NCBI GenBank assembly: GCA_030434875.1
Contig: JAUISW010000001.1
Coordinates: 1,313,501 to 1,377,500 of the forward strand
Source of the DNA: Lachnospiraceae bacterium C1.1
GTDB taxonomy: Bacteria; Bacillota; Clostridia; Lachnospirales; Lachnospiraceae
Reading direction: 5' to 3'
DNA: 64,000 bases
Under the pieces are notes generated by a model. It searched no databases. It saw only the letters and a list, made by a program, of their open reading frames with translations, and was not told the origin of the DNA. This document shows, one piece after another, positions 43,333 through 51,536 of this stretch. Both the position numbers and the translations under genes were made by a program. Every line of letters starts with the position of its first letter. Position 1 is the stretch's first letter.

Positions 43333-43977
43333 CTATCTGCTGCAATACTCAAAAACAGGATTAAATTTGATCTCATCTGCGATCGTTGTTTCTTCCCCGT
43401 GTCCGCACAAAACCCGTGTGTCCTCCGGTAATACCATGATCTTATTTTTTATCGATTTGATCAGATCCGATAACGAACCTGTCGGCAGATCAGTTCTGCC
43501 AAACGAATGATAAAAAAGTGTATCTCCGGCAAAGAGTAACTTTTCAGACTCTATGTAAAAACACATACCACCGGCAGTATGTCCCGGAGTTTCGATACAC
43601 TTAATATCAAATCCGGCTATATTTAAGATTTCTCCATCCCGGACAAACTGATCGACCTTTACAGAAAATCCATTGGCACTGGTCCAATGAGAACAATTTG
43701 CCTCAGGATCTGCGAGCAAACCTTTTTCATTTTCTCCTGCTATGACATGAATTTCCATGATTTCACGCATGGCATAAATTCCGCCTATATGGTCAAAGTG
43801 ACCATGAGTAAGGAGAACAGTATCCACATTCACTCCAAGTTCTTTAATCCTTTGAGCAAGAAATTCACCACTATGCCCCGGATCAATGACCACAGCCTGC
43901 TTTGTTTCTGTATTTATTAGAAGGTAGCAGTTGGTCTCAACCGGTCCCACAACCTTATATCTGACTTCTGACTTCAT
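43333..43977 (-). CDS. MBL-fold hydrolase, glyoxalase II-like
   Basis: This 214-residue metallo-beta-lactamase fold protein has the metal motif LLTHGHFDHIGG, the later histidine in ETPGHTAGGMCFY, and VLCGHGEETTI. Size and motifs fit the YcbL/GloB-like group, which hydrolyses thioesters such as lactoylglutathione in some members. The true substrate is unknown. Its ATG overlaps the rel stop as ATGA, so the two are coupled. Confidence 0.85.
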   Translation of the reverse strand: MKSEVRYKVVGPVETNCYLLINTETKQAVVIDPGHSGEFLAQRIKELGVNVDTVLLTHGHFDHIGGIYAMREIMEIHVIAGENEKGLLADPEANCSHWTSANGFSVKVDQFVRDGEILNIAGFDIKCIETPGHTAGGMCFYIESEKLLFAGDTLFYHSFGRTDLPTGSLSDLIKSIKNKIMVLPEDTRVLCGHGEETTIADEIKFNPVFEYCSR

Positions 43978-46238
43978 CCTGTAGTCCTTTCAATATCCAC
44001 GACACTCTGAACAGACCTTAATCTCTTCGTTATACCGCTAAGCTCTTCTGTATTATGAATATTGAACGAAAGCGAAATGGTCACAACACCCTGTTTACTG
44101 GTTCTGGTGTTCATAGACTCTATTTCTATTCCAAGATCTGAGAAAACCTTTGAAATATCGACAATAAGTCCGCTTCTGTTATGAGCATAGATATCGATGT
44201 CGGCAAGATACTGTTCGCTCTTGCCCTCGCTCTTCTGCCACTCAGCCTCAATGAGGCGCTTTCTGTCAATCTCATTCATATTCATAACATTGACGCAGTC
44301 TGTTCTGTGAATCGAAACACCACGTCCCCTTGTTATATAGCCGACTATTTCATCTCCAGGCAAAGGATTACAGCATTTTGAAAAATGTACAGAAACATCT
44401 GCTATTCCTTTAACCACAATACCGCCGCGGTTACGGATTTCCAGATTTTTCCTGCTTGCAGAATCAATACCGTTTAATATCTCATCATCTGTAATCTGTT
44501 TTTTGTGGTCGTTCTGATATCTTTCGACCATCTTATTGATGACCTGACCTTCTTTAAGTCCGCCATGTCCGATTGCAGCATAGACAGCATCAAAATCACG
44601 GAAGCCATACTTTCTCATCACAGCTTCCATATATTCAGGCTTCATAATATCGGAAATAACAATAGAATGTGCCTTACAATAATCGGCAAACGCTTCTTTA
44701 CCGCGAATTATGTTGTCTTCTTTTAATTCATTCTTAAACCATTGATTGATCTTTGTTCTGGCCTGACTGCTCCTTACGATCTTAAGCCAGTCATGACTTG
44801 GACCGTTTGAGTTCTGGCTGGTGATTATCTCAACTCTGTCACCATTCTGAACCACATAATCAATAGTTACAAGCTTACCGTTAACCCTTGCTCCGACCAT
44901 CTTATTACCAACAGCTGAATGAATGCTGTAGGCAAAATCAATCGGTGTCGAACCTGCAGGTAAGTTTTTAACATCTCCGGAAGGAGTAAAACAGTAAACA
45001 TAGTCAGAAAAGAGGTTTAAGTCACTCTTAAGAAGATTCATGAACTCCTTATTATCAGACATGTTCTGCTGCCATTCAAGAATCTGTCTGAGCCATGTAA
45101 GCTTTGCCTCTTCATTATTTCCACTGACTTTCTTTCCGTCAGATGCTTCCTTATATTTCCAATGCGCCGCGATACCATATTCAGCAACACGATGCATCTC
45201 TGCCGTACGTATCTGTATTTCAAAAGGCTGTCCGTTGGTACTGATAAGCGTCGTATGAAGCGACTGATATCTGTTCATCTTCGGCATAGCAATATAATCC
45301 TTGAAACGTCCCGAAATAGGCTTATACATTTCATGGATCACACCAAGTGCAGCATAACAGTCCCTGACCGAATTAACAATTATCCTTACCGCAAAAAGAT
45401 CGTAAATCTGATCAAGTGTCTTGTTCTGATTTACCATTTTCTTATAAATGGAAAAGAAATGTTTAACTCGTCCGTTTACCTTGCCCTCAATACCTGCTTC
45501 TTTGATCTTTTCCTTAACTTCTTTAACGATATCTTCAACAAACTGTTCACGCTCTGAACGTCTGATAGCGATCTTTTCAGCAAGATCATAATAAAAATCA
45601 GGCTTAAGGTACTTAAGTGAAAGATCATCAAGCTCAATCTTTATTTTTGAAATACCAAGCCTCTGAGCTATCGGAGAATATATATCAAGAGTTTCTCTTG
45701 CAATCTCGATCTGTTTAGGCTGAGGCTGATATTTGAGCGTCCTCATATTATGAAGACGGTCTGCCAGTTTGATAAGAATAACTCGGATATCCTTAGCCAT
45801 GGCAAGGAACATTTTCCTTAAGTTATCCGCCTGAAATTCAACTTTATCGCCCTGATATTTAAGTTTGCTGAGCTTTGTAACTCCATCAACAAGATGGGCA
45901 ACATCATCGCCAAACTGCTCTTTAAGATCATCAACCGTCATAATGGTATCTTCTACAACATCATGAAGAAGACCTGCAACGATCGTTTCCTTGTCCATTT
46001 CCAGGTCAGCAAGTATGATCGCCGTCCACAAAGGATGGATGATATACGGCTCTCCGCTTTTCCTAAGCTGATCCTTATGTGCTTCCGAAGCAACCCTGTA
46101 TGCCTTTTCAATAAGAGAAATATCATCTGAAGGATGATATTTATGAATAATATCTATAAGGCTTTTATACAGGTCCTCTGGCGTATTGAAACAGAAATTT
46201 GGACACATTCTGCTATTATCAAAAACCTGATTTGCCAT
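43974..46238 (-). CDS. rel: Bifunctional (p)ppGpp synthetase/hydrolase
   Basis: This 754-residue RelA/SpoT homologue has the HD hydrolase domain (LLHDVVEDTIMTVDDL, motif intact), the synthetase domain (YQSLHTTLISTNGQPFEIQI), a TGS domain (DFAYSIHSAVGNKMVGARV), a zinc-finger region (HFSKCCNPLPGDEIVGYIT) and a C-terminal ACT domain. Both active sites look complete, so it should make and degrade the alarmone. I chose ATG 46238, with AAAGGCGGTG upstream. It is co-transcribed with the MBL hydrolase. Confidence 0.94.
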   Translation of the reverse strand: MANQVFDNSRMCPNFCFNTPEDLYKSLIDIIHKYHPSDDISLIEKAYRVASEAHKDQLRKSGEPYIIHPLWTAIILADLEMDKETIVAGLLHDVVEDTIMTVDDLKEQFGDDVAHLVDGVTKLSKLKYQGDKVEFQADNLRKMFLAMAKDIRVILIKLADRLHNMRTLKYQPQPKQIEIARETLDIYSPIAQRLGISKIKIELDDLSLKYLKPDFYYDLAEKIAIRRSEREQFVEDIVKEVKEKIKEAGIEGKVNGRVKHFFSIYKKMVNQNKTLDQIYDLFAVRIIVNSVRDCYAALGVIHEMYKPISGRFKDYIAMPKMNRYQSLHTTLISTNGQPFEIQIRTAEMHRVAEYGIAAHWKYKEASDGKKVSGNNEEAKLTWLRQILEWQQNMSDNKEFMNLLKSDLNLFSDYVYCFTPSGDVKNLPAGSTPIDFAYSIHSAVGNKMVGARVNGKLVTIDYVVQNGDRVEIITSQNSNGPSHDWLKIVRSSQARTKINQWFKNELKEDNIIRGKEAFADYCKAHSIVISDIMKPEYMEAVMRKYGFRDFDAVYAAIGHGGLKEGQVINKMVERYQNDHKKQITDDEILNGIDSASRKNLEIRNRGGIVVKGIADVSVHFSKCCNPLPGDEIVGYITRGRGVSIHRTDCVNVMNMNEIDRKRLIEAEWQKSEGKSEQYLADIDIYAHNRSGLIVDISKVFSDLGIEIESMNTRTSKQGVVTISLSFNIHNTEELSGITKRLRSVQSVVDIERTTG

Positions 46239-46350
46239 AAATATCACCGCCTTTCTCTTATATTTTGCAGAAAACGAAACTGCTTTTAAAATAACACACT
46301 TTCAAAATTATATATTCTTTTTTATTAAAAATCAAGGTTTCTTAATGTCT

Positions 46351-46367
46351 GCCGCTTTCTAAGCGGC
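46351..46367 (-). terminator. Short hairpin after thyA
   Basis: GCCGCTT-TCT-AAGCGGC forms a 7-bp stem 21 bases past the thyA stop. No clear T run follows, so it is a weak terminator or 3' structure. Confidence 0.4.
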
Positions 46368-46387
46368 CTGAGCGCCCTTCAGCAGGA

Positions 46388-47236
46388 TCAGACAGCAACA
46401 GGAATATTTTTTACCTGCTCACCGGCCTGATAATTTTCAAGTGAAACATCATCAGGGGTAAAATCATAGAAATCTTTTATATCCGGGTTAAGTTTGAAAA
46501 CCGGAGCAGGATATTGTTCACGGCTGATAAGTTCTCTTATGATATCAACATGACGGTCATAAATATGAGCATCTGCGATCACGTGAACGAATTCACCGAC
46601 TTCCATATTTGAAACCTGCGCAAACATATGTACAAGCACTGCATACTGTACCACATTCCAGTTATTTGCTGTAAGTACATCCTGTGAACGCTGATTAAGA
46701 ATAGCATTAAGTACAAGCTTATCACTTCCTGGTCTTTCTGTAACATTGAAAGTCATAGAATATGCGCATGGATAAAGACCCATTTCCGAAAGGTCGTGAT
46801 GATTATAAATATTTGTCATTATCCTGCGTGAAAAAGGATTATTCTTCAGATCATAAAGCACTCTGTCTGTCTGATCGAACCAACCTTCCCGATATTTATG
46901 CTTAACGCCCATCTGATATCCATATGCTTTTCCAATACTGCCGTTTTCATCCGCCCAGGAATCCCAGATATGAGATCTGAGATCATGTATATTATTTGAT
47001 TTTTTCTGCCATATCCAGAGAAGTTCATCAACACAATTCTTTAATCCTACTTTTCTGAATGTAAGTGCAGGAAACTCCTTTGAGAGATCATAACGGTTTA
47101 CAACACCGAATTTTTTTATTGTATATGCGCTTGAACCGTCTTCCCAATGCGGCCTTACTTTCTCACCCCTGGTATCAGTACCATTTGTAAGAATGTCTTC
47201 ACACATTTCCTTAAATACTTTATCTGCGTAACTCAA
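46388..47236 (-). CDS. thyA: Thymidylate synthase ThyA (TTG start)
   Basis: This 282-residue enzyme makes dTMP from dUMP with methylene-tetrahydrofolate. The catalytic cysteine lies in GLYPCAYSMTFNV, with NQRSQDVLTANNWNVVQYAV and DAHIYDRHVDII following. The cysteine context (PC then a non-His residue, then Tyr) resembles the B. subtilis ThyA subfamily more than the PCH type of E. coli. The start is TTG 47236, with AAGGAGG 6 bases upstream. The stop of the preceding gene is 1 base away. Confidence 0.9.
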   Translation of the reverse strand: MSYADKVFKEMCEDILTNGTDTRGEKVRPHWEDGSSAYTIKKFGVVNRYDLSKEFPALTFRKVGLKNCVDELLWIWQKKSNNIHDLRSHIWDSWADENGSIGKAYGYQMGVKHKYREGWFDQTDRVLYDLKNNPFSRRIMTNIYNHHDLSEMGLYPCAYSMTFNVTERPGSDKLVLNAILNQRSQDVLTANNWNVVQYAVLVHMFAQVSNMEVGEFVHVIADAHIYDRHVDIIRELISREQYPAPVFKLNPDIKDFYDFTPDDVSLENYQAGEQVKNIPVAV

Positions 47237-47237
47237 T

Positions 47238-49154
47238 TCAAGCCTCCTTATTTTCAAGATATTTCTTAAATTCTCTCTCAGACATTAACCCCGAGAAATA
47301 ATTTCCCTGAACCATCTGGGAATCAAAATCAGAAACCATCCTGTAAATATTATCATCTTCTATTCCGTATATTATTAATTTCTTTGAGAGCTCACCGGCG
47401 ATCTTTCCTATAAGCTCTACTGCATTTTTCATATAATTATTTGCATAAAGTGAAAAAACAACTCTTGAGTCGATCTTGACACCTGATATAGGCAGATCAA
47501 TGAAAATACGAATGTCCATGTTCTGCTCACCAAAACGATCAAGGAGTACAGAACAGCCTGCCGATGTAAGCCTTGCAATATTCTGCCTTATGACTACGCC
47601 CCCCGCCTGAAGTGCATCACTGGAAATTTCAAAACAGAAATACGTAGCCGGTATACCATAGCGTTCCATAATGTATATGAATGAGTTAGGCATATCTTTC
47701 TGCATACATTGGAAAGCCGAAAGATTTACTGTAACTCTCCTGATACCATACTTGTCAGGATGAACTTCCCTTATCATCTGACATACGCTTTCAAAATGCT
47801 TCTCAGCAATTTCATTTATCAGACCATCATGCTCAGTCATATGGAAAATATCATTATTATCAAGATAATTTCCATTTGTACCATTGTCAAGCACCCTTAA
47901 AAGCGTTTCTACTGCAACCGGTTTTCCGCTTGACTTATCATAGATAAGCTGATAACTCGATGCTACCCTGTCCTCCTTAAGTGCTTCTTTAAGGAGCTCA
48001 TTTACCTTGTCATTCTTTCTCTTTTCGGACATTTCGGTAATACCTACATATATAGTATTTCCTACCGGTCCACGCATTAATTTATCCCTAAAATAATCAA
48101 ACATCTGCCGGCAGTCTTTTATCGTGTCCGGAATGTTGACTTCAGGAATTATAAGCATTGATTTTTTTATTTCAAGAGATATGCCCTCTATGTTCCAGGG
48201 TACTCTAAAGCGCTCGCCTATTTCCTTTCTGGCAGTTTCAAAGGAATCGCGATTTTCAAACATTACAATTGTTTCATGTTCACCTAAAATATAAGCAGTG
48301 GAAGCTTCAAAATGAGTCAGATATGATATTATTTTTTTTCTTAAACTATTGTATTTTTCTGTGCCAAAAAGATTTCTAAGATATCTGAGCTCATAAAAGC
48401 GAATAACTATTACGGAAAATTTTTTATTATCCCTGAATTTTTCCTTCATAGTCACTTCAAATGCCATTTTGTTAAAAGCACCGCTATCCTTATCTAAATA
48501 ATCCCTTGGATTTTCAAGGCTGAAAAACACATAAACCATGGACATTCCGAGATAAAGACTTGTAAGTTCAAGGCCGTGATAAAGGCCCTGAATAATAGCA
48601 ATGATAAGTGTGCCGCATGCAGTGAAAAGAATCGCATTTCTCTTTCTGTCCGGGATCAGATTCCAAAAGATAAAAGTTTCAGCAATAGCAACCAGCATAA
48701 ATGAAACCGCACCAACGGCACAGATTTCAGTGGACAGACCCAGGATATATACGCTTGCCAGATCGTAATAAGAATATATCGGACTAAAAAGCACACCCAA
48801 ACAAAAGAGAACCATTATTCCCTCTGTTATATGGAAAAAATATTTGAATTTTATACCTTCAGGATGTGACTGGATCGTAACATATCTTAATATCGACATC
48901 GCTACAACCACCAGCGAAATCAGGTAAAGTCTGCAGATAAGCGGTGTTACCCAGTTTGGTAAAAAGCGGTTGAAATTAGTCGATAGTATAGAAAGTATAT
49001 CTAATACAATGCTCGCAAAAGATTCTACAAACATCATAAGATATGCCTTATTAGATACAGTCCGCACCGTCTTATGCCAGTCCGACATGGACAAAAGCAT
49101 AAGAAGCAGTGCAATACCAACAAAGTGAAAACCAATATTAAAATTATACATCAT
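47238..49154 (-). CDS. Membrane protein with degenerate GGDEF and EAL domains
   Basis: This 638-residue protein has about seven membrane segments in residues 1-215, then a GGDEF-like domain and a C-terminal EAL-like domain. The GGDEF motif is replaced by LGEHET. In the EAL domain the signature reads AVETLLRV, NLSAFQ is kept, ExTE is EISS, DDFG is LDRFGEQN, VKID is kept, EGVE is YGIE, and QGNYFS is kept. Several metal ligands are lost, so neither cyclic-di-GMP synthesis nor breakdown is likely. It may be a receptor or scaffold. ATG 49154 overlaps the ABC-F stop by 11 bases and has no strong ribosome site. Confidence 0.8.
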   Translation of the reverse strand: MMYNFNIGFHFVGIALLLMLLSMSDWHKTVRTVSNKAYLMMFVESFASIVLDILSILSTNFNRFLPNWVTPLICRLYLISLVVVAMSILRYVTIQSHPEGIKFKYFFHITEGIMVLFCLGVLFSPIYSYYDLASVYILGLSTEICAVGAVSFMLVAIAETFIFWNLIPDRKRNAILFTACGTLIIAIIQGLYHGLELTSLYLGMSMVYVFFSLENPRDYLDKDSGAFNKMAFEVTMKEKFRDNKKFSVIVIRFYELRYLRNLFGTEKYNSLRKKIISYLTHFEASTAYILGEHETIVMFENRDSFETARKEIGERFRVPWNIEGISLEIKKSMLIIPEVNIPDTIKDCRQMFDYFRDKLMRGPVGNTIYVGITEMSEKRKNDKVNELLKEALKEDRVASSYQLIYDKSSGKPVAVETLLRVLDNGTNGNYLDNNDIFHMTEHDGLINEIAEKHFESVCQMIREVHPDKYGIRRVTVNLSAFQCMQKDMPNSFIYIMERYGIPATYFCFEISSDALQAGGVVIRQNIARLTSAGCSVLLDRFGEQNMDIRIFIDLPISGVKIDSRVVFSLYANNYMKNAVELIGKIAGELSKKLIIYGIEDDNIYRMVSDFDSQMVQGNYFSGLMSEREFKKYLENKEA

Positions 49155-50781
49155 CGTCTTCTCTGTCAGCTTCATAGACAATTGACTTCTTGGCTGACAC
49201 ATTAGACTCGAGATATTCGTCATAAGTGGTCATCTTGTCTATAAGCTGGCCCTCATCTGTGATTTCCATAATACGGTTTGCGGTTGTCTGTACAAACTGA
49301 TGATCGTGACATGTGAAAAGCTCTACACCCTTAAACTTGATAAGACCATTATTCAAAGCAGTGATCGATTCCATATCGAGATGGTTTGTAGGCTCATCAA
49401 GTACAAGGCAGTTAGCACCTGAGATCATCATTCTTGAAAGAAGGCATCTTACCTTCTCTCCTCCTGAAAGAACACTGACTTTCTTAACTCCGTCTTCACC
49501 GGGGAAAAGCATTCTTCCAAGGAATCCTCTTACATAAGTAACATCTTTAACAGGTGAATATCCGGTAAGCCATTCTGTTATCGTATATTCATTGGCAAAT
49601 TCCTTATTGTAGTCCTTAGGGAAATATGCCTGTGAGGTTGTAACACCCCATTTATAATTTCCTTCATCAGGTTCCATCTCACCCATAAGAATCTGGAAAA
49701 GAACTGTTGCAGCCTTCTCATTTGCTCCAACAAAAGCAACCTTATCATCATGACCAAGAGTGAAGCTTATATTATCAAGAACTTTAACACCATCGATCGT
49801 CTTTGAAAGCTTCTCTACTGTAAGAACCTCATTTCCAATCTCTCTGTCCGGTCTGAAATCAACATAAGGATATTTTCTGGATGAAGGCTTCATATCATCA
49901 AGTTCGATCTTTTCAAGGGCACGCTTTCTTGAAGTAGCCTGCTTTGACTTTGAAGCGTTAGCCGAGAAACGTGAAATGAACTCCTGAAGTTCTTTGATCT
50001 TCTCTTCCTTCTTCTTGTTGGCTTCTTTTCTCTGCTGGATGATGAGCTGACTGGACTCATACCAGAAATCGTAGTTTCCAGCGAAAAGTGTGATCTTTCC
50101 ATAGTCAATATCAGCTGTATGCGTACAAACCTTATTAAGAAAATAACGGTCATGGGATACAACAATGATCGTATTCTGGAAATTGATCAAAAACTCTTCA
50201 AGCCACTCAATAGCACTGAGATCAAGGTGGTTAGTAGGCTCATCGAGAAGAAGAATATCCGGATTTCCGAAAAGGGCTCTGGCAAGGAGAACTTTGACCT
50301 TCTTTGAGCCATCGAGATTCTTCATGATCTCATGATGATACTCAGTCTCAATTCCAAGACCGTTAAGAAGGGATTCAGCGTCAGATTCTGCTTCCCATCC
50401 GTTCATTTCAGCAAATTCACCCTCGAGCTCTGAAGCTCTTATTCCATCTTCATCGGAAAAATCTTCTTTTGCATAGATAGCTTCTTTTTCTTTCATGATA
50501 TCGTAAAGTCTCTGATTTCCGGCAATTACGGTATCAAGTACATCAAACTCATCATATTTGAAGTGATCCTGTTCCAAAAATGAAAGTCTCTGACCGGGAG
50601 TTATTTCTATATCACCTGAAGTAGTCTCAAGACTTCCGGAAAGAATCTTCAGAAAGGTAGATTTTCCGGCACCGTTCGCGCCGATAAGACCATAGCAGTT
50701 TCCTTCGGTAAATTTAATGTTAACCTCTTCAAAAAGTGCCTTCTTTCCAACTCTGTATGTTACATTATTTGCTGCGATCAT
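49144..50781 (-). CDS. ABC-F ATPase, YbiT-like, with altered second nucleotide site
   Basis: This 545-residue soluble protein has two ABC domains and no membrane part, as in ribosome-acting ABC-F factors. It resembles E. coli YbiT in RFSANASKSKQATSRKRALE, in CTHTADIDYGKI and in its C-terminal part. Domain 1 has Walker A GANGAGKS (34-41) but a signature reading LDGSKK. Domain 2 has a proper LSGGEK, yet its Walker A reads GANEKAAT (352-359), with alanine 358 in place of the lysine. ABC-F proteins tune translation or protect ribosomes from antibiotics; which applies here is unknown. ATG 50781 follows AAGGAAAGG. Confidence 0.9.
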   Translation of the reverse strand: MIAANNVTYRVGKKALFEEVNIKFTEGNCYGLIGANGAGKSTFLKILSGSLETTSGDIEITPGQRLSFLEQDHFKYDEFDVLDTVIAGNQRLYDIMKEKEAIYAKEDFSDEDGIRASELEGEFAEMNGWEAESDAESLLNGLGIETEYHHEIMKNLDGSKKVKVLLARALFGNPDILLLDEPTNHLDLSAIEWLEEFLINFQNTIIVVSHDRYFLNKVCTHTADIDYGKITLFAGNYDFWYESSQLIIQQRKEANKKKEEKIKELQEFISRFSANASKSKQATSRKRALEKIELDDMKPSSRKYPYVDFRPDREIGNEVLTVEKLSKTIDGVKVLDNISFTLGHDDKVAFVGANEKAATVLFQILMGEMEPDEGNYKWGVTTSQAYFPKDYNKEFANEYTITEWLTGYSPVKDVTYVRGFLGRMLFPGEDGVKKVSVLSGGEKVRCLLSRMMISGANCLVLDEPTNHLDMESITALNNGLIKFKGVELFTCHDHQFVQTTANRIMEITDEGQLIDKMTTYDEYLESNVSAKKSIVYEADREDDDV

Positions 50782-50879
50782 TTAAAATCCTTTCCTTCTA
50801 TTTCAATTTATTTCGTATTTATTTAAGCAATACATTATGTTCGCATAAATCTGATTAAAAATCAAGAGTCTGATATATA

Positions 50880-51536
50880 TTAGTCAATGTATGATAGAAC
50901 TTCAGAAGGATGTGAGATAATGGCGTCGGCATGATTTTCCTCGAGTTCAGCTCTTTCCCTGAATCCCCAGAGAACTCCGATCGTAAACATTCCTGCTGAT
51001 TTTCCAGTTTTCATATCAGTATTTGTATCACCAAGATAAATGCATTCCTCGGGACTTACGCCAAATTCTTCAGCTATCATCAAAGCCCCGTCAGGACATG
51101 GTTTTTTCTTAAGCCCTTCCCTGACTCCGAGGATCTTATCAAATTTTCCGGAAAGTCCGATCCCGTTTATGGTTTTAATTGCCTCTTCATGAGGTTTATT
51201 CGAAAATACTGCCGTTTTAAGGCCTCTCTTCCTCAATTCTTCGACCAGTTCCGGGATCCCCTCATACGGGTGAGCCTTGTAAAGACAGTCAACTGCAAAA
51301 ATCTCTCTGTAACGCTTATATACCTTATCTATAAGCTCTTTATCATCTTTTCCATGCTCTTTTACTGCTCTCTCTATCAAAGTATAGGCACCATCACCTA
51401 CAAGAACCTTATAATGTTCTTTTTCAATAGGTGAAAGAGAAAAATCCCCAAGTGCCTTATTTCCGCAATATGCAAGTGCCTCCAGTGTATTGCTTACTGT
51501 TCCGTCAAGATCAAATATTGCTGCTTTTTTCATCAT
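50880..51536 (-). CDS. HAD-superfamily hydrolase, phosphoglycolate phosphatase-like
   Basis: This 218-residue HAD phosphatase has the nucleophile motif IFDLDGTVSNTLEAL, motif II TAVFSNKPHEEA, the lysine in LKKKPCPDGAL and motif IV YLGDTNTDMKTG. The Gph/PpaX group removes phosphate from small molecules such as phosphoglycolate or pyrophosphate. The substrate is uncertain. The start at ATG 51536 overlaps ppk by 26 bases and lacks a clear ribosome site. Adjacent ATG 51533 is equally possible. Confidence 0.85.
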   Translation of the reverse strand: MMKKAAIFDLDGTVSNTLEALAYCGNKALGDFSLSPIEKEHYKVLVGDGAYTLIERAVKEHGKDDKELIDKVYKRYREIFAVDCLYKAHPYEGIPELVEELRKRGLKTAVFSNKPHEEAIKTINGIGLSGKFDKILGVREGLKKKPCPDGALMIAEEFGVSPEECIYLGDTNTDMKTGKSAGMFTIGVLWGFRERAELEENHADAIISHPSEVLSYID

